This document shows positions 23,759 to 35,573 of a stretch of DNA of 64,000 nt, piece after piece (within the stretch, counting starts at the first letter, position 1; every line of letters starts with the position of its first letter). The notes beneath the pieces are model-generated. The model was not told the origin of the DNA. It worked only from the letters and a program-made list of their open reading frames with translations, and did not search any database. This DNA comes from Rotaria sordida (lineage: Eukaryota > Rotifera > Eurotatoria > Philodinida > Philodinidae): NCBI GenBank assembly GCA_905250125.1, contig CAJNOL010000119.1, forward strand, positions 62,001 through 126,000, read 5' to 3'. The position numbers and the translations under genes are program-made.

Positions 23759-25467
23759 CCACATTTCAGCCACAAAGGGACTTCGCCAACAAATTCTTTT
23801 TTCCTGAGAAAACGACTAAGCCTGGACGAAGGTATGCAGCCACCGAATTTCAAGATTCTTGCAGGATTTAAAACAGGATTCAATCAACATTCTGAGCGAT
23901 TGATCACTAGGTTTACAACCAGAAATTGATTCATGAAATTGTGATTCCTGAAAGAACATCTAGCTACCAAATCTCAAAGATTCCGACAAGATTTAGAACA
24001 AGAACTTAGAAGGATCCTGAACAGTTTTCCATTGTTTTAAGATTACGATCTGGCTAGAATTTCAATAATTGCCAATTGAAAAAAAAATTCTGTCTACATC
24101 TTGCAGGATTGCACCAGGTTTTCTCGAGGATATTATCAGATTGCTTCTCACAATCTTTACGAGATTTTCTAAAAAGAATAGAAGAGATATGAACATGTAG
24201 AATATCGACCTCTAGACCTTCAGTTTACAAATTGATTAGCTTATTTGACTGTATTGTAGCATGTTATTATATATAGTTATCAGCTTCCATATCTTAAAGT
24301 TCGGCTTAGTTCTTAACTTTTAATTGAAGTTTATGGTAAATCCTACTTTGTTCGAAAAGAAAAATGTCGAAGAAGAGAAATGTCGAAAAAATGTTGTAAA
24401 AATGTTGAAATGCAAAAAGATCAAGAGGTGAATATGCGGACTTATTTAAACGTCGAAACAATACAAAATTATTTGTCAATTGATAAGAAGAAATTCAATA
24501 TGTTTATTTCATTTACTGGATTTTTATTCATAAGAAAAAAAAGCTTTTAACAAGAGCAAAAGTGAAAAACAGGAAAAACCTTAATGAACAACTTAACTTC
24601 AATCATACATATATTTTATATCTAGTTTTTTTCATTTCAATAACCAATGAGAAGCCAGAAAGAAGACCTGACGAGCTGATGACACGATCATCATATCGAT
24701 CATAAAGAGTATTTATGTGATTTTGTATGAATGTTGTCCGTAAATTGCTTTGATGCGCTAACAGACCATTGAATAACAACTGTATAAAGTCCTTTTTCTT
24801 CTGCTTGCAGGATGGGCGTGGGTGTAGATTTGGAGATGGATTTGTGTGAACATGAGTGTGTCTGTAGCTATGACCATGGGCGTACGTTTCTATTCTCAAA
24901 CTATACCCACACCCACACCCTTCCAAAAATAGCTGTTGAATGAAAAAATATTGCAATAATCAAATTGAAATTAACATGCTAATTCAATAATTTTTCAAAT
25001 CCTCTTCATGGATAAAAATACAAAACATAAATGGTTTTTGTGGGCTGAATCTTCCTCTAATTTCAATAACAATTTAGAAATGATCTTCAAAAAAAAATTT
25101 TAAGATTTTGCCAGAATCTCTGTATTTGTTTAGATTAAAATCTAAATCATGATCAGAATAAAAATCCTAGTAGATTGCTCAATTCTTAGAATTCTATCAC
25201 ATTCGAAACAAAACGATAAAATCTTGACAAATCATCCCATTTATGATTGTGGAGATTTTACCTAACATAGGTATTGAAATACTGTTACGATCTACAAATT
25301 TAATAACCTTGGATAGATCCTGAACGATAATCAGCTAAGACCTTGATGAAATTTTTCATGAGTTTTTGCCAGTATCTTGAAGAGAGTCAGTTATAAATCT
25401 TTATAGGATCCTGAAAATCGAATTCTCAATAGGTTTTAAACACAAACTTGCAAATATCCTAACTGAT
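23759..25467. other. Degenerate repeat-rich intergenic DNA
   Basis: No gene. Many diverged copies of short words such as AGGATCCTGAA, TTGCAGGATT and AAATCTTGACAGG (around 23820-24200 and 25100-25460) resemble the better-preserved tandem duplication at 26921-27780, suggesting one old repeat family across the region. A C/G-skewed telomere-like hairpin lies at 24811-24922. Confidence 0.45.
24811..24922. repeat. Telomere-like G-rich/C-rich inverted motif
   Basis: GGGCGTGGGTGTAG near 24814 pairs imperfectly with CTATACCCACACCCACACCC at 24901-24920. The C-rich arm contains two and a half units of CCCACA, the complement of TGTGGG, the telomeric repeat reported for bdelloid rotifers. A related degenerate pair occurs at 55640-55775. 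Could be the core of a MITE or an interstitial telomere-like seed. Confidence 0.4.
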
Positions 25468-26871
25468 ACTCAATTCAAAAAAGAAAAAGTGTTAGTATTT
25501 TTTGAATAACTTTTGATAGAAACAAGATAGAAAGCTGCGATTTTCATCGTTTAAAAGAGGAAATGAAACTGTATCGAATCGTGTACACCAGATTTTTCTG
25601 ACAAGTTTTCTCAGAGTCTATCATCAAATTTGTTAAAAACAAAACATTGTTTAATGTCAAAGTTTGACGATTTCAATTTCCAGGGGTGTACTTGAATCAT
25701 TAACTTAAAATGTATAAATTATGTAAGTCCGTTGTTGTAAGGTTTAGCCAATCATAAATTATACACATTTTACTCTATGTTATCGGCAGATTTTTCTTAA
25801 AAAAATGGACTTTTTTTCTCATTTTTTTGGCAAAAAATCCGTCTTATAAACCTATTTAAAAGCCTGGATTTTTGGAAAAAATTGAGTGGAGACTTTGAGA
25901 AATTCGATTCAGTTTCATCTTCTCTTTGAATCCTTTGAGAACGAAGTTTTTTTTTTCATCAAAAAGTGGGTCTTCAATCATTTTATTTTATTTAGCTCAA
26001 AATGATTGCGTAAAAGTCTTACGACAATCAAAAAACAAACAATTTTTTCATCTTTTCAACAAAATGCTGATTTGCAAGTGAAACATTCGATGTTTGTTTT
26101 AACTTGTATTTCTTGTTGTTGCACTAAGTGCAAATTGTTCCTGTTTCTTTTAGAGACAAATACATATCATTCTCAAAATGAAGAATAGATTGTGAGGAAT
26201 GCTAGTTTAGGCTTCTTCTCAGAAGGAGATCTTTCAAGATTTATCCGCTCCATCCTATAGCAGAGAAATTTCTGTGCTAAAACCATGTAATTTGATTTCT
26301 CGTTGAATGTAAAAGTAAACAAAGTTTGTTGAATAATCCATAATGTAAAAATTTGAAACCTTATATGATAATTGACTTCATGTCTTTCATTTAAAAATCA
26401 TAATATTATCTCTACCTGATACAGAAAGAAAAATGTTTATTCTATTACAAAATCAATAACAATGTAGGTCTATTAATAAGAACACGAACAGGTATGTATA
26501 TGCAAGAGCAATAGAGAGAGAATCTTTTCGAATATTTCCAAAAGACAATCTATAAGGAGAAGAGAAAAAAATCATACTGTCACTGTACAGTAGCAGAAAG
26601 ACAAGAGACTATCTGAGAAGGATCTATACGACAACAAGAAAGAAAGAAAAGGTATGCCTGAAATACAAATAGAGCAACCCAGGACCTTCATGACTTTGCA
26701 GGTCTAACAGTTTAATGTAAACAAAACATTTTTTCTTTACTGAAAAACAGGTGGGACATACGTTGTCCCATCGTTCTCAAAGGGTTAAACGGTGAAAACT
26801 GCAGCTCTCTATCTAGTTTCTATCAAAAGTTATTCAAAAAGTACTTACACTTTTTCTTTGTTGAATTGGGT
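25468..26871. mobile_element. Inverted-repeat element interrupted by piggyBac-like insertion
   Basis: The left arm, about 25468-25580 (ACTCAATTCAAAAAAG through TTATTC, GAAACTGTATCGAAT), matches in reverse the combination of 25902-25930 and 26785-26871. The right arm is split exactly at a TTAA by another element (25931-26784). Before that insertion the parent element was about 550 bp with arms of about 115 bp. No coding capacity. Confidence 0.65.
25931..26784. mobile_element. Non-autonomous piggyBac-like element, ~854 bp
   Basis: Ends are TCCTTTGAGAACGA (25931 on) and TCGTTCTCAAAGGG (to 26784), a near-perfect terminal inverted repeat of piggyBac type. The right end abuts TTAA (26785-26788) and the left abuts TGAA (25927-25930), a one-base-decayed target copy. 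Its insertion splits the arm of an older inverted repeat, so both boundaries are confirmed independently. A subterminal palindrome GGGACATACGTTGTCCC lies near the right end. No transposase ORF. Confidence 0.7.
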
Positions 26872-26920
26872 ATTAGATCCCCGTATTTTCTATCGAAATC
26901 GTGATCATGGTTGATATTCT

Positions 26921-27780
26921 CTTATAAGGATCCGAAAACACTTACTCCTGAAAAATTCCTAACAGGATCTTGTCTGAAGCTTGCCAGGATTTATTCATTC
27001 CGCATTCTAACCAATCGTGTGCTATTATTGTCAAGATTCTCTTCTGATTTAACTATAAATTTTGACAGAAACCTCATATCAGAATCCAGAGCGGACTTTG
27101 AGTCAAATTGGAGAAAATCTGGACTCAATCTTTTCTATTATTCTTGTCAGTATCCGACATAGGATTGAGAGTGAAGCCTTGCAGGATCCCGAATTCTCAA
27201 TTCAGAAAAAAATTTGAGTAGGAGATTGACGAATCCTAAGAAATGTCCTGAATAAAATTTAGCAAGATCCTTTTGATTATCATTCTGGAAGATCCTTCAA
27301 ACCTTTCTCGAGAAACGAACAGTATCGAATAGAGTAAACAGTAGCTTTCAATGATTCTAACTTAACTCTTGTGCTTTCCTAAGAAGACCTTGATTAAAAT
27401 TGGAATTGTCTCGTAAGGTTTGCAAACGCTTATTCTTGAAAAGTTCTGAACAGAATGCTAATTGAAGCTTGGTAGGATTAACCAGTTAGGATTCTGACTG
27501 ATCTTGCTATTTTCTTGCTTAGATCCTTATTGACGTAGCTACTAATTCGGCCAGTATCCTGATGCGAACATTTAGTTCAAATCTTGACGGAAATTGGATC
27601 ATATCTTGGCGAAATTCTGTCTGCTGTTTCTTTCAAGATCCTCTTTAAAGTCAAGAGTGAATCTTGGTAGAACCCTGCATTCTCGATGCAGAAAAATATC
27701 TGAGCAAGAACTTGAACAAATCCTGAAAATGATCCCCTTTAATCATGGGAGAATTCTGAATGCAGAAGTTACTGATATTC
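26921..27780. repeat. Diverged direct tandem duplication, ~490-bp period
   Basis: The segment 26921-27300 and the segment from about 27415-27780 share ordered blocks: CACTTACTCCTGAAAAATTC versus CGCTTATTCTTGAAAAGTTC, then GAAGCTTGCCAGGATT versus GAAGCTTGGTAGGATT, then GTGAAGCCTTGCAGGATCCC versus GTGAATCTTGGTAGAACCCT. Old, non-coding. Confidence 0.55.
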
Positions 27781-28059
27781 AAATCAGGATCTCGAATAAA
27801 ACTTGACAAGATGCTTGAGATTCAGGATCCAGACAGATCTCGCTACGTTTTTGTCAAGGAGTTAACAGGATTGAAACTCGGGGTACTATGTATGACGAAA
27901 GTTGCAATAAATCTTTTCAACTTGTCAATTCATATGATTGACTGGCGCAAACCAAATCGACGGATAAAGGACGAATCAGTAGGACGAGGCACTGGTAGTG
28001 ACTATACGATGATATGATCGCCATGTTAGATTTGGATGCATCATTATTTCCCATGGAAA

Positions 28060-28760
28060 AATTTTTGCCAAAAGATCTAATCTTGATCGATTATTTGCTT
28101 GATTAAAAATTGATTGAAATGGCACGATTTTTATGATTCTAATCAATTAGTCTAATTAAAATCGATCAAAATCAGATCTTTCAGCATAAAAACTTTAAAA
28201 TAGGATTACGTGAACACCAATCCATTTTAATCGATTATCCACTTGTTAATACATCTCAATCGATAACTGATTATGGAATCTATTTTGATCATCAAGCAAG
28301 TTCGAAAATGCTTTTCTCAAGATCCGAACACAATACTCTGATTTTCTCATGACTTTTACTGATTTCTTCAATTGGAAAAACAGAGAATTATCACTAGGCC
28401 CAAATTTCATGCTGACACGAAGTATAAAAGTGATATTTAAATAGAATTGTTTCTTAATCAACTAAAATTGATTACAGACCATCGTAATCATTTAAAATCA
28501 CTCCCTTAAATTACTTATTTGAGAAAAAAATTATAAACGATGTTTTTTGTAGTCAATTAAAATCTCTCGTCTAGATTATTAGTCTAAGAAATCGATTGAA
28601 AATCTAATAGGCTACGATTAATTATTTTTGTAATCGATTAAAATCTTGGTTTTAATACAATTGAATCCAAAAAGACTCGAAAGAACGATTTTCTAGATTA
28701 ATTATGAAATAGTCGATTTTAAATAGATTTTTCAAGAAAAATGTTTTCATGGATTCTCTC
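28060..28760. repeat. Cluster of degenerate AATCGATTAAAAT words
   Basis: The words AATCGATTAAAAT, GATTAAAATC and their complements recur more than ten times on both strands across 700 bp without a fixed period. Perhaps a highly decayed satellite. No coding content. Confidence 0.35.
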
Positions 28761-30562
28761 TATTTAGATCACCCAATATCGAATGAGAATGAGAAAGACG
28801 CAACATCTATGTGTAATTACGCATCGGTGAGAAAGTCGAAGAACGAAACTATAGTTTATCGTACTCTCACATGTATACATGGAGAAGCATATGGAGAGAG
28901 ATCAAAGAACTGACAAAATGAATAACAACAAACCAAGTCGGAAGAGCAGACTAGCAAAAGAATGACAATACAATCGAAAACAAACAGAGAAAGATGTTCA
29001 GTGAAGAGCAGTCGAGGCTGTATCAGACAACTTGAACTTTCGGAAGCTATATTTTCATCTCAAAATTTGTTGTTTTATCAGATACTTCAATGTTCTTTTC
29101 CAAGGTATAATCTCGAGTGTTTTTTTTTCAATGATCAGGTCAATAATGCGTGGAGTGATAAACAATCGTGTAGATCAAAAAGGATTGTATACAAATGAAA
29201 CATACAGTTAATATATGCACATTATTTCGTAAAGATACATTGCACATGAATCAATTTCAAGGTAAATATCTAATCATCGTAAAATATGACAGCATAAAAG
29301 GATAATGGTTATCTTTATTGAATATTAAGTTCTATTATCACTATTGCTGAAATTTTATCCAAGAGCAATTAGTAAGTCTAGTTTGTATATTGAACTTAGA
29401 AAGGCATTTCTTGAGCATAAAATTTATTGAATTTTCGACTAAGATTTTGCTCATACATAGGTCTCGTTATTGCTAGAATTCTCAAAGTTCCAGCAAAGAT
29501 AGACTAATTCCTATCAAGATATTTACTATTTCAAAGTATACATTTAGATTAGTTCGATAAATCTGAATCTTTTGATCATAATTTATTATCTCACTAGTCA
29601 GAGATATAAAAAATATGAATTTGATTCACTTAGGGGGTATATCAAAAGTAGTAGCAGATGTACTTTAATTCTTTATAAAAAAACTTAAAGAAACCTTTTT
29701 TCAATATAGATTAATAGTAAAAACAACACTATTTGTATCTGCATTCTTAGATCATTCTTTACATCATATGATAATAATAAAATTTCAATAACATATTTTT
29801 GATGATAATGTGTGAAGGTTACTTCAGTTACTATTGTCTTCAATATGTATTCTCTCCTTGATTTTCTCTCTATTCTTCTTCTCCCTTTTCTTTGTGATTT
29901 TTTTCTTCTCCTCTCTTGTCTTTGTGTTTTTAACTCGTTTCTTTTAATGCTTAACAGTGTACGTATATACATATATATATATAAAGACGCATGTCTTGTT
30001 TGTTTTGTCTATGCTTTTAGTTTATTAACATATTCTCAAGAAAGTTAAAGAAATAAAGTTAAGTAAAACTTTGACACTATTCATTTCTGTTTTAGATTAA
30101 TAAGGAAAATTTTTGCTTTGTACATTAAAGTGAACAATGCATGTAATGTTCAAGCAAGAACTATTCATGATGAATAATATTTTCTTTGTGGTGACGAAGC
30201 TCCGCCTTCTAGGATAATTGAAAGGTGGTCTTAATGCTTTATTTAGGTTGATAAGAGGTTGTAGATGAAGCAGGGATTGTGTGTTTCTGTATTTCATTTT
30301 TCTTCTGCTGCTACTACTTTTTCTATATCCTAATATATATATAGACAGCTAGGAAAAAGAATGAAGAAGAAAAAAAGAAAAAATCAAGAAGAGAATACAT
30401 ATCGAAGACAATGTTAACTAATGAGATGGTGACACATCTGAATCAAATAGGTCTTATTGAAATTTTATTAGTATGATATAAGTTGAAGAATGATATAATA
30501 GCGATGAAAAATAGAATGTCGTTTTTCTTCTCAGTCCATACAGAGAGAAAGTTTTTTTTTAA

Positions 30563-30834
30563 CACTTTCAATCCTGAATGTCATCTTTTAGATGACATGC
30601 AGAAGGAAAAAGAAAAATTTTGCGTTCTGTCGTCTTCCTACTTGATACATATCACCTGTGTGTTCAAAGAATCGACTATATTTCTCGCTTCGAAAATCTA
30701 TTTTTTCGCACTGAAATAATGAAAATAGAATTCGTGTGCAGTTGATTATCTAAAGCAGAATGCAAAAGAAAGAGAGAAATTGTGATTTTTTTCAACTTTG
30801 TGCAGAATGAAAGAAAATGTCAGGATTGAAAGAG
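30563..30834. mobile_element. TTAA-flanked MITE, copy 1 (272 bp)
   Basis: Flanked by TTAA at 30559-30562 and 30835-30838. Terminal inverted repeats begin CACTTTCAATCCTGA and end TCAGGATTGAAAGAG. Next to the left end is a perfect hairpin, ATGTCATCT-TTT-AGATGACAT (30578-30598). A second, more decayed copy is at 58057-58334. The TTAA target and CNCTTT start indicate a piggyBac-mobilised non-autonomous family. A 78-codon ORF spanning the left end is spurious. Confidence 0.85.
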
Positions 30835-30887
30835 TTAAGGTTTTTATGGAGAAGTATCTCCGCATTACTTTTGGTATGTTCTAACGA

Positions 30888-31508
30888 GGAAACATTCCCA
30901 AGTGATCCGCTCTGTTTACATTCATATTATGCCCATATGTAGAGGACCATTAGATTAAAATAATTGTCAAAGAGTTCGTGCTCTTGTTGAGATTTTGCCG
31001 AAATATCAAATTTTTAGTGGTTTTTTCCTATAGGACATTAGTTTTCGAGTAAAATTATATCTTCGAATTTTGATCTAAAATTTTGTCAACATGAAGTTTT
31101 TGCTATGATTAGCTCATATATAAAGTTTTATCATTTTTAGACATTGCATCTTTGAAATACAAATTTTTCAAAAAATATGCTGTTCTATACATTCATACGT
31201 ACAATGTAAAGCATTGATATTTTGAAAGATTCATATGTCAACGACATAATATTCAGTAATGATGAAACTTTATACATGAGCTAGTCATAGGAAGACCTTC
31301 ATGTTGACAAAGTTTTAGATCAAAATTCGAAGATATGATTGTACTCGAAAACTGACGTCCTATAGAAAAGATTCACTAAAAATTCGATATTTCGGCCAAA
31401 TCTCAACAAGAGCATGAATCTTTTGGCGATTATTCTAATCTAATGGTACCCCACGCATGGACATAATATGAATGTAAATGAAGCGGATCACTTGGGAATG
31501 TTCCCTTG
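30888..31508. mobile_element. ~620-bp fold-back element
   Basis: The left arm, about 30888-31138, is the reverse complement of about 31257-31508 with roughly 85-90% identity judged by eye. It starts GGAAACATTCCCAAGTGATC and ends GATCACTTGGGAATGTTCCC. The spacer is about 118 bp. No clear target-site duplication. It ends 340 bp before the sulfotransferase start, so it may overlap that promoter. Confidence 0.75.
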
Positions 31509-31847
31509 TGAATGAAAAGACAAGTAATCGACTCAGGTTTCTATTCTACACTCACCATTTGTAGAACAATACCAAATTTTGAAGGTATTCTTGCATCATA
31601 TTGAATTTTGTCCTGAAATATATAAAGTGATATAAAAAAAATAAGCAAAACCTTACATGTTTTCTCTTGTCTATATACTTCTCTTCCTCCTATTCATCAG
31701 AACATATTACATCAAACAATTGTATTTATTTTCAGAAGGTCGAAATTTACCATTACTTCTACTGTATGAGTCAACTGAGCTTGAAGAGAACTATCACTAC
31801 ACATTTGTGGCTATCAAATCTGCAAACTTTATATAATTCTTCGGAAG

Positions 31848-33237
31848 ATGGTCGTTCGCTACTTTGGCTTTTTCCGCACTTGTCGATGGACCAAGAAATG
31901 CTATGCATATATGATTATTTCAATGATTCTCTTGCTCGTATATCAGTTCCATAAATATCTCTTTGTCATTAATAGTAAATTATATATGCTACACATGACA
32001 GCGATGGAAAATGAGTCACTTTCATTAGTACCCATAGCAGATGAAGATCGTTCGCAATTACTGAGTGACAGATGTAATTATTCAGACTCAGCAGCATACA
32101 ATATACATAAGTCTAATGTGTCTCATTTAATACGCCAGTATCCTAGGCTCAATGCGGTTATATTTCCACTGCGATCTCAATCTATGATGTATTGTGCTAT
32201 TCCAAAAATAGCGACAAAAACTCTCCTTTCGGTCATATTTTATATACACTTTCGTCAGATCAATGACTATCTCAAAACTAATTGGACAAATGTTGACAGT
32301 AAAAGAACTCGAACAGAAAAAAATTTCAAATTTCAGACGATTGTCAAAGAACTTCAAAAGGTATGGTGAACAAACATTAATATTGATGTGAAGAGTCTAT
32401 TCAAACCTCTAATTTCAGAGTGGAATCACAATCTCAAAGAAAAAAGAACCGACTACGCTGGCATCATTTATTCCAATGTTTCTCAATGTCCTCCGATATG
32501 GTAGAATAGATAATGCATCTACTTCTCGACCTATAAATCCTTGGACACTCAGTTTAAAAAACATGCTTCCCTATCTTCAGTTCAAATATCTATCAAATCT
32601 ATCTCATATATTCTCTCCATCTTACACTCGATTTCTGTTCGTTCGGCATCCATTCGAACGTTTGGCATCAGCTTATAAAGACAAAATCGCGACGCTCGAC
32701 CAAAAGAAGATCTGGTCAGAACCTTACTATGATGGTATTCGCGAGACAATTTGTCGTAAATTTTCACAGTCTAAATTGCTTCATCCTAATAATATAAAGC
32801 TCAACACGGCTCAGTGTAACACTGCTATTCCTTCATTCGAAAGTTTTCTTGAATATATTCTTTTCACCCGTAAAAATTCCACGAATATAGCTGGAATGGA
32901 CGTTCATTGGCAGCCATACTCACGACTGTGTCAAGTCTGTAAATTCAAATACAACTTTATTGGTAAATATGAAACATTTCATGAAGACTTCACCAGTTTG
33001 CTTCAACGTCTCAATTTATCTGATTGGAATGTTGGACAGCAACGTGATGATACATCAGGTCACACCACATGGAGATACCAGCATATGTATTCATCCTTGC
33101 CAGATGAGTTGATCTGTCGGCTCAGAGATCGCTACGCTGGCGATTTTCATTTATTCAACTATCCATTCGAAGATTACATTAATCGACCCACTTTGGTTTG
33201 TCCGTCGCAGTTGAAACTAGAAAAATCGGATTGGTAG
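31848..33237 (+). CDS. Golgi carbohydrate sulfotransferase (Sulfotransfer_2)
   Basis: Two exons (31848-32360 and 32419-33237) with a 58-bp GT-AG intron, phase 0, giving 443 residues. Short basic cytosolic N-terminus, then a signal anchor at about residues 18-41 (YMIISMILLLVYQF), as in type II Golgi enzymes. The 5'-phosphosulfate loop of the CHST8-14/HNK-1ST family is YCAIPKIATKTLLSV (115-129). The 3'-phosphate loop is RFLFVRHPFERLASAYKDK (about 242-260, key Arg247). Several NxS/T sites are in the luminal part. It transfers sulfate from PAPS to glycans (chondroitin/dermatan or HNK-1-type acceptors); the acceptor cannot be read from sequence. The C-terminus has the usual FNYPFEDY motif. Poly(A) signal AATAAAAC occurs about 55 bp after the stop. 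Confidence 0.9.
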
Positions 33238-35573
33238 TACGCATGAATATATCTCTCTCGACTACACCTATAGAGAAACGATGTCTTCCGAAATAAAACA
33301 AGACTTGCGACAAATTCCAATGTAGACAAAAACTTTCATTCATTTTGGTTCGCCGAGGAGATCATTTATATTTTTGCTGACATTTCACCAAAGTACTTGA
33401 GAGTGGTGTGTGAGAAATATCCTTTGCTTGTTTTTCTAATTAAAAGTATATGACGTAAAATGCTTTGTATATTTACGTAATACCTTCGTGTAATTGTTGT
33501 TGAATGATTATTTGGTTTCTTGATGAGGAAAAATATCTTCAATCATTTTCAGTAGGCAAATACTCTTGATCAATATTCAATACATTGATGAAATCAAGCG
33601 GATTGTATACATGAGCACATGTCAAATGACATAGAAAAAGACAATAAGACGCAAGAACTACCAATGACTGTTCACTAAAATAAGAGTATTTACTTTTCAT
33701 ATTATTCTACAGTGATATGTATAAAAAAAGAGGATCAGGTCTTTCGTGGAACCTTATTATAAATGGATGTTGAAATATATAGCCAAAACGGTAAGTCACA
33801 TCCTCCGTAAGCTCCTCACCCCTCATGACAAACTTTAGCAACAGCCTCCTCATTACAGACTTTAGCAGGCGAGGCAATTGGCATCAGGCTCTTATTTTAG
33901 AGTTTCTTAACAACGAAAACAAGCGCTGAACGATATTAATAACAAGGCTTAGAAGGTTCTAGAATATTCGAAAGCCTTCGTTGAAATCTGGATAGCTGGA
34001 ATATGTTTGTGAATGTTTTAAGCAGTGTAGTTTTTTTATTTTTGCGCAAAATAAAAACGTATATTCAAGATGTCAAGGATGATGGGTAATCATGTATCGA
34101 TTTGCTATAGTTCTTATATAAACAGCATAAAAAGTGGAAGTTGATGAAATTATAACTTTGGAAAACAAATAATGTCATTTATCTCATTTGAAACTTGTTT
34201 TGATATTTCATGTCGTGATAGTATTACCAAATTTTGGTCATAAGAAAAACCTATCAGAACAAGAGCGCAAGATGACGTAAAAGACACAACGAGTGGAAAT
34301 ACAATACACCTACTCCTTGTACCGAATGAAGAAGAACTCAGTAAATTTCACAAATCGTATTAAAATGATTTACTATAAAAAAATAAAATCAATTCGAATT
34401 TCTAAATTCTAGACACTATGAAAACAGAACTATGCAAGAGAATGTAACCGTCCTAGAAAAACTATTTTTCACATATTCTAGAAATACTTTAGTTCGAATA
34501 GACACATTTCAAACATTATCGTTGAAAAATAATGAAGATTGAATGTCTATGAATCTAACTTTTTTTTCTATTATCACATGTCAGTTTGTTCCACAAAGAT
34601 GCTCGATTTTTGTGTTGTTTCTTTATAGTAACGAAAAAGAAAATAAATGTTGGCTTAATTAATTAATCATTTTCTATCAAAAAATGAGGAAGATATCTTT
34701 AATTTTTGCTGATTTCTACCATGTTCTCGGTCTTAATCATATTTTTTTTTCAAAAATTTCTGTCTGCTTAAATGTATTGTTTCAGTTGATATATTGATAT
34801 TGTCCAAGTTCATCAATTTGTTGTTAATCATGTCTTCGTAGACATTATTGAATTGTTCAATCATATGTCTAAAACTGATCAAATTCATTAACTAATTCTT
34901 GAATACATCCTATGAACAAAATACTTGTTGTAGATATTTTTCAACGATTTTAGATGCTTTTTCAAATGATGTCATATGTCTGATTAATTAATGATTCCAT
35001 AATCTAGTTATTAATATTTTGTTTAATTAACATAATTTTTTTGTTTCATGTTATATAAGCAGTAAGAAAGCGGTAAGCCGTCGTTGTTGTTTATCTGTAT
35101 TGGATACTAAGTATTAATAGGTAATTCATTGTTGAGTTCACCTTGAACGGCGCCAATCCAGGTGAGAAAAAATGGACAAATCAATAGTGACATCATTATT
35201 TGATGTATTTTATTTTGAAAATCACAATAAAACAATGATGTTCTTCTTCTTTTTTTATTTTTGTATTACACAGATGAAGACTAAAGTATATATCATGAAA
35301 ATAAAATGTACCATGACTCAAGATAGTCAAAATAGCTAAGTCGACGATTGAATGACCAGCATTCAATTTGAAAGATATTTATCATAACAATTGTTTTACT
35401 TATTCATGTAACTGTACATGATGTCATTTTGCTTAAAGATACAATAATGTTATTTTGAACAATTCATTTTAATTGTTTATTATTCACTTATAAAAAAATA
35501 ATTTATAAAAAAGGAAAAATTATAACAACAATGCAGTGAAAAGACAAAAACTGAACGGACAGTTTCAAAATTT
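33238..35573. other. Intergenic between convergent genes
   Basis: 2.3 kb between the 3' ends of the sulfotransferase (+) and the arrestin (-). No gene found. A short, more GC-rich patch near 33786-33890 (CTCCTCACCCCTCATGAC) stands out from the AT-rich background but has no ORF. Confidence 0.5.

Larger units (their letters stand above)
26872..30558. other. Repeat-rich intergenic region
   Basis: 3.7 kb without a supportable gene. It holds the ~490-bp tandem duplication (26921-27780), a stretch dense in ATTAAAATCGAT-like words (28060-28760), and about 1.8 kb of featureless AT-rich DNA with poly-pyrimidine runs near 29860-29930. ORFs of 60-95 codons here lack domains and splice partners. Confidence 0.5.
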
